Shown: piece after piece, positions 61,643 to 64,000 of the stretch | How positions within the stretch are numbered: the stretch's first letter is position 1 | How the letters are laid out: the number at the start of each line of letters is the position of its first letter | Assembly: GCA_014529385.2 (NCBI GenBank) | Contig: CM043964.1 | Coordinates: 102,628,087-102,692,086 of the forward strand | Direction: 5' to 3' | Length of the DNA: 64,000 nt | Source of the DNA: Adiantum capillus-veneris | Taxonomy: Eukaryota; Streptophyta; Polypodiopsida; Polypodiales; Pteridaceae | Translations under genes and position numbers: made by a program | The notes under the pieces: generated by a model | Seen by the model: only the letters and a program-made list of their open reading frames with translations | Databases searched by the model: none | What the model was told of the DNA's origin: nothing

Positions 61643-62040
61643 AGCTAAGGAGGAGCCTGATTTTAAAATGTGGTTTGACGGAGCCTATCAAAGGGTAGTA
61701 CAGAAAGCAGGAGGAGGTGTGGTGATACACGACCCACATGGAAAAGCTATATTTTCAAAGGCATATGATCTGGAGGATGTCCACACCAATAACAAGGTGG
61801 AGTATCTCACTCTGCATTTGAGTTTGAAGCAGTGTATGGAGTTCGGGATTTCAAGATTGGTGGTGAAGGGAGATGCGTTGCTAGTCATTAAGCAATTGCT
61901 AGGCCAATGGCAGGTAAAGCAGGATGCTTTGAAGCATTGGTTCTTTTCCATCAAGAAAATGCTAAAGTCTTTTGAAGAGGTTTAGTTCAAACACGTGAGG
62001 AGAGAGCAGAATCAAGAGACAGACCAGTTAGCAAGTAGCA
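61638..62040 (+). pseudogene. Archaeal-type RNase H (Tat-2)
   Basis: FKMWFDGAYQRVVQKAGGGV, VHTNNKVEYLTLHLSLKQCM and LVVKGDALLVIKQLLGQWQV. The catalytic aspartates in F-D-G-A-Y and K-G-D-A-L and the glutamate in N-N-K-V-E-Y are present. A TAG lies at 61983-61985 within the last helix, after which FKHVRREQNQETDQLAS continues in the same frame (with E-T-D in place of E-A-D). Compared with Tat-1 this copy keeps the active-site residues. Confidence 0.85.
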
Positions 62041-63393
62041 AAGTACAGGTGCATGTTGCAGGTCTATATGTGGCCCTAGCCACTTATGTAGGTAGGGAGA
62101 CTCTAAAGGAGATTGAAGGGTTTTTGAGTATAAGACAATGTTCAGAGGGTTTGTCCAAGTTGCAAAAGAGAAGAGTGGTGCAGAAGGCCCACAAACTTAC
62201 ACTCATAGGTGAAGATATCATGAGTTATGGGCATGACGGAGTGCTAAGAAGGGTGCTGTACAAAGAAGAGATAGGTATGGTGCTCGAGCAATGCCATGAA
62301 GAAAGTGGTCATTAGGGCAAAGAACAGGTTCTATTTTGAGTGCTTAGGGAAGGCTTTTGGTGGCCTTCCATAGTGAAGGACGTGCATGACTGGTGCAAGA
62401 CATGCCACGATTGTCAGACTATAGGTGAAAGACGACTGGTAGCGGAATCACAAGGTGCTATGATTGCACAAAGTGCTTTTCAGAAATGGGGTATGGATAC
62501 CATAGGTTCTCTCCCAAAGTCTACAAGCGGTAAGAAGTACGTGGTGGTAGCTATTGACTACCTTACAAGATGGGTCGAAGCCAAGGCTGTGGAAGTAAAT
62601 GCCAATGTGGTGGCTCAATTTGTGTTTGACAACATCTGTTGCCGTTTTGGTGTTCCATGGGTGTTAGTTTCTAATAGGGGTCAGGGGTTTAGAAGCAAGC
62701 TCATGAGTGCATTAGTGGAAAAGCTAAAGATTCAACATCTGTTTTCCTCACCCTATCACCCCCAATGCAATGGTCTAGTTGAGAGCGCTAATGGACAAAT
62801 CATCAAAATGTTAACAAAGTACGTGTACAAGCAGGAAGCCAAGTGGCAAAAAAATCTAGAGAAGTGTATGTGGCCCATATAGAACGTCCTATAAGGTAGC
62901 TACACATTTCACTCCATTCGAGCTAGTCTATGGTAAGGAGGATGTATTGCCGGTGCATGCACAGTTAGGTGCTTTGAAGGATATGTGGCATGCCAATGCC
63001 ACTCAACAAGGAATTCTATAGGATCGAATAGCCAGTTTGGAGGCTTTGCAAATGGATAGAGAGGCAGCAGCAGACTACTGTGTGAAACAGAGAGGGAAGC
63101 GGGTTTCCAAGTTCAATCAGAACCTACCAAACAAGAGGATAGAGGAAGGAGACTTATTCATGAAGTACGAAAGCTACTTGGATTTCACATTTCAGAAGAA
63201 ATTCAAGAAGAAGTGGATGGGTCCGTATAAAGTGCAAAAGACCTTTTCGAATGGGACCTATCAGTTGATACGAGCAAATGGCAAGCGTCTCAAGAATAGG
63301 GTGAACGGTGTGCGGCTCAAGTTGTATTTTGAAAGAGATCTAGTGCCCGAGGTGCATCAGATTGTAGCCAAGGGGGGTGGGCAACCCACCTGA
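62041..63393 (+). pseudogene. Integrase (Tat-2)
   Basis: LQKRRVVQKAHKLTLIGEDI, then the zinc region CHEESGH, a stop, VLREGFWWPSIVKDVHDWC and CHDCQ. Core: FQKWGMDTIGSLPKS with the first aspartate; VLVSNRGQGFRSKL, where the second aspartate is Asn; NGLVESANGQIIKM with the glutamate. Stops occur at about 62314, 62338, 62880 and 63020. The C-terminal module KKWMGPYKVQKTFSNGTYQL and NRVNGVRLKLYFERDLVPE closes at 63393. The DDE triad is broken, so it is inactive. Confidence 0.88.
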
Positions 63394-63556
63394 AGCATGC
63401 GGTGTGCGAGAGAAAAAAATAGAGATTTTGTACATAGCTTGTACATAGGGCTATGGCTTTGCGAATGCTTTCAATTCTCAATTTGGTGCGCCAGTTTTAA
63501 AGTTCTGTACATATGCTTTTGGTCAAACATAAATGTTCGACGAGGGGGATGGGCAA
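63394..63556 (+). other. 3' untranslated part and polypurine tract of Tat-2
   Basis: This stretch is non-coding between the integrase stop and the LTR. GAGGGGGATGGGCAA (about 63542-63556) directly precedes the LTR start and matches the tract of Tat-1 (AGGGTGGGCAA). Confidence 0.7.
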
Positions 63557-64000
63557 TGATGGTGCGGCCAAAGTTGGTCCGAGCTAGAAAGGGGTCTATG
63601 ACAAGCAAAGGCAGCAGAGGCAGGTGCAGTGCAGAAGGCTAGGACAGGTACCAAGGTCCTTGGCAGCCAAAGGGTAGCAGGAATGTATGTCTAAAGTGGG
63701 TTTTTAGGCCAAGAGAGCTAAAGGACATGTCTAGTTGGGATAGTAGATGAAGGTGCCCAAAGTGCCAAGTCATTGCTCATGAATGTAGTGTTCAATGTGC
63801 TCTAAAAGACGGAACAAACGGATCATCAAACGGAGCCCCGATGTGCAAGATACTGAAGTTTAAAGCTAGAAGGTTTAGCAGATCCCCGACGGGCAGGCCC
63901 AGCTGGGGACATGTGGCCTAGGTAGATGTTAGCAGATACATGTGTAGAGCTCAAACTATGGAGCATGCCTGTCTTATCGGATTGCGAATCGAAGCTCGAG
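63557..64000 (+). repeat. 3' LTR of Tat-2, cut by the window end
   Basis: These 444 bases match the start of the 5' LTR at 55650 with scattered differences. The remainder lies outside the window. Confidence 0.93.

Larger units (their letters stand above)
55650..64000 (+). mobile_element. Second Tat-like Ty3/gypsy element (Tat-2), 3' end cut by the window
   Basis: 5' LTR (55650 to about 57939), primer site, gag (58016-58837), linker, protease, RT with an internal 257-bp tandem duplication, RNase H, archaeal-type RNase H, integrase (to 63393), polypurine tract, then the first 444 bases of the 3' LTR (63557-64000). The domain order is the same as in Tat-1 and the proteins are clearly related, but the LTRs are different. 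Stops in protease, RT, RNase H and integrase show decay. Confidence 0.92.

Noticed and set aside
1-64000. CRISPR arrays, bacterial operons, ribosome binding sites, phage genes
   Set aside because: The content is plant transposable elements; the repeats present are LTRs, microsatellites and local duplications without a spacer-repeat layout.

Overview
The window looks like repeat-rich intergenic DNA from a large land-plant nuclear genome. I found no intact host gene, no rRNA, no complete tRNA and no prokaryotic operon structure. The plant assignment rests on Ty3/gypsy retrotransposons of plant types (chromodomain elements and dual-RNase-H Tat-like elements), a CACTA DNA transposon with a TNP2-type transposase, many CA, GA and CT microsatellites, and fragments of a plant PPR gene inside an LTR. 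The style of the PPR fragments is compatible with a fern, but that is only a guess.

Layout: (1) 1-7500 holds the chromodomain end and truncated 3' LTR of one Ty3 element, then a second Ty3 element (gag, protease, RT, RNase H, integrase) whose gag is split by a solo LTR at 2708-4359. (2) 7501-16230 is a patchwork: an LTR-like stretch with a possible gag start, a protease-bearing element that lacks RT, a purine tract plus LTR near 13143, and a 5'-truncated Ty3 pol at 14052-16230. (3) 16231-25480 is AT-rich and essentially gene-free, with tandem repeats, a perfect 32-bp inverted repeat and a minus-strand gag relic. (4) 25491-40911 is a minus-strand Ty3/gypsy element. A plus-strand Tat-like element (27740-36354, two 1237-bp LTRs) is inserted in its integrase, and that element's own integrase is split by an 808-bp solo LTR (33451-34258) with a perfect 5-bp target duplication. 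(5) 41657-55218 is a minus-strand CACTA transposon. Its transposase gene is split by a 7.2-kb non-autonomous LTR element (42961-50161). (6) 55650-64000 is a second Tat-like element whose 3' LTR runs off the window.

The most unusual object is the 42961-50161 element. It has LTRs of about 2.3 kb, a primer-binding-site-like sequence, a polypurine tract and a target duplication. It carries no protease, RT or integrase. Instead it encodes an acidic protein of about 411 residues with a possible capsid-like N-terminal region, followed by an overlapping +1-frame ORF. Its LTRs carry PPR gene fragments, and part of the LTR resembles the LTR of the neighbouring Tat-like element at 55650, which suggests a Tat-type helper.

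Most coding regions are decayed by stops, frameshifts and small tandem duplications. Insertion order can be read from the nesting: CACTA before the 7.2-kb element; the minus-strand Ty3 element before the Tat-like element before the 808-bp solo LTR.
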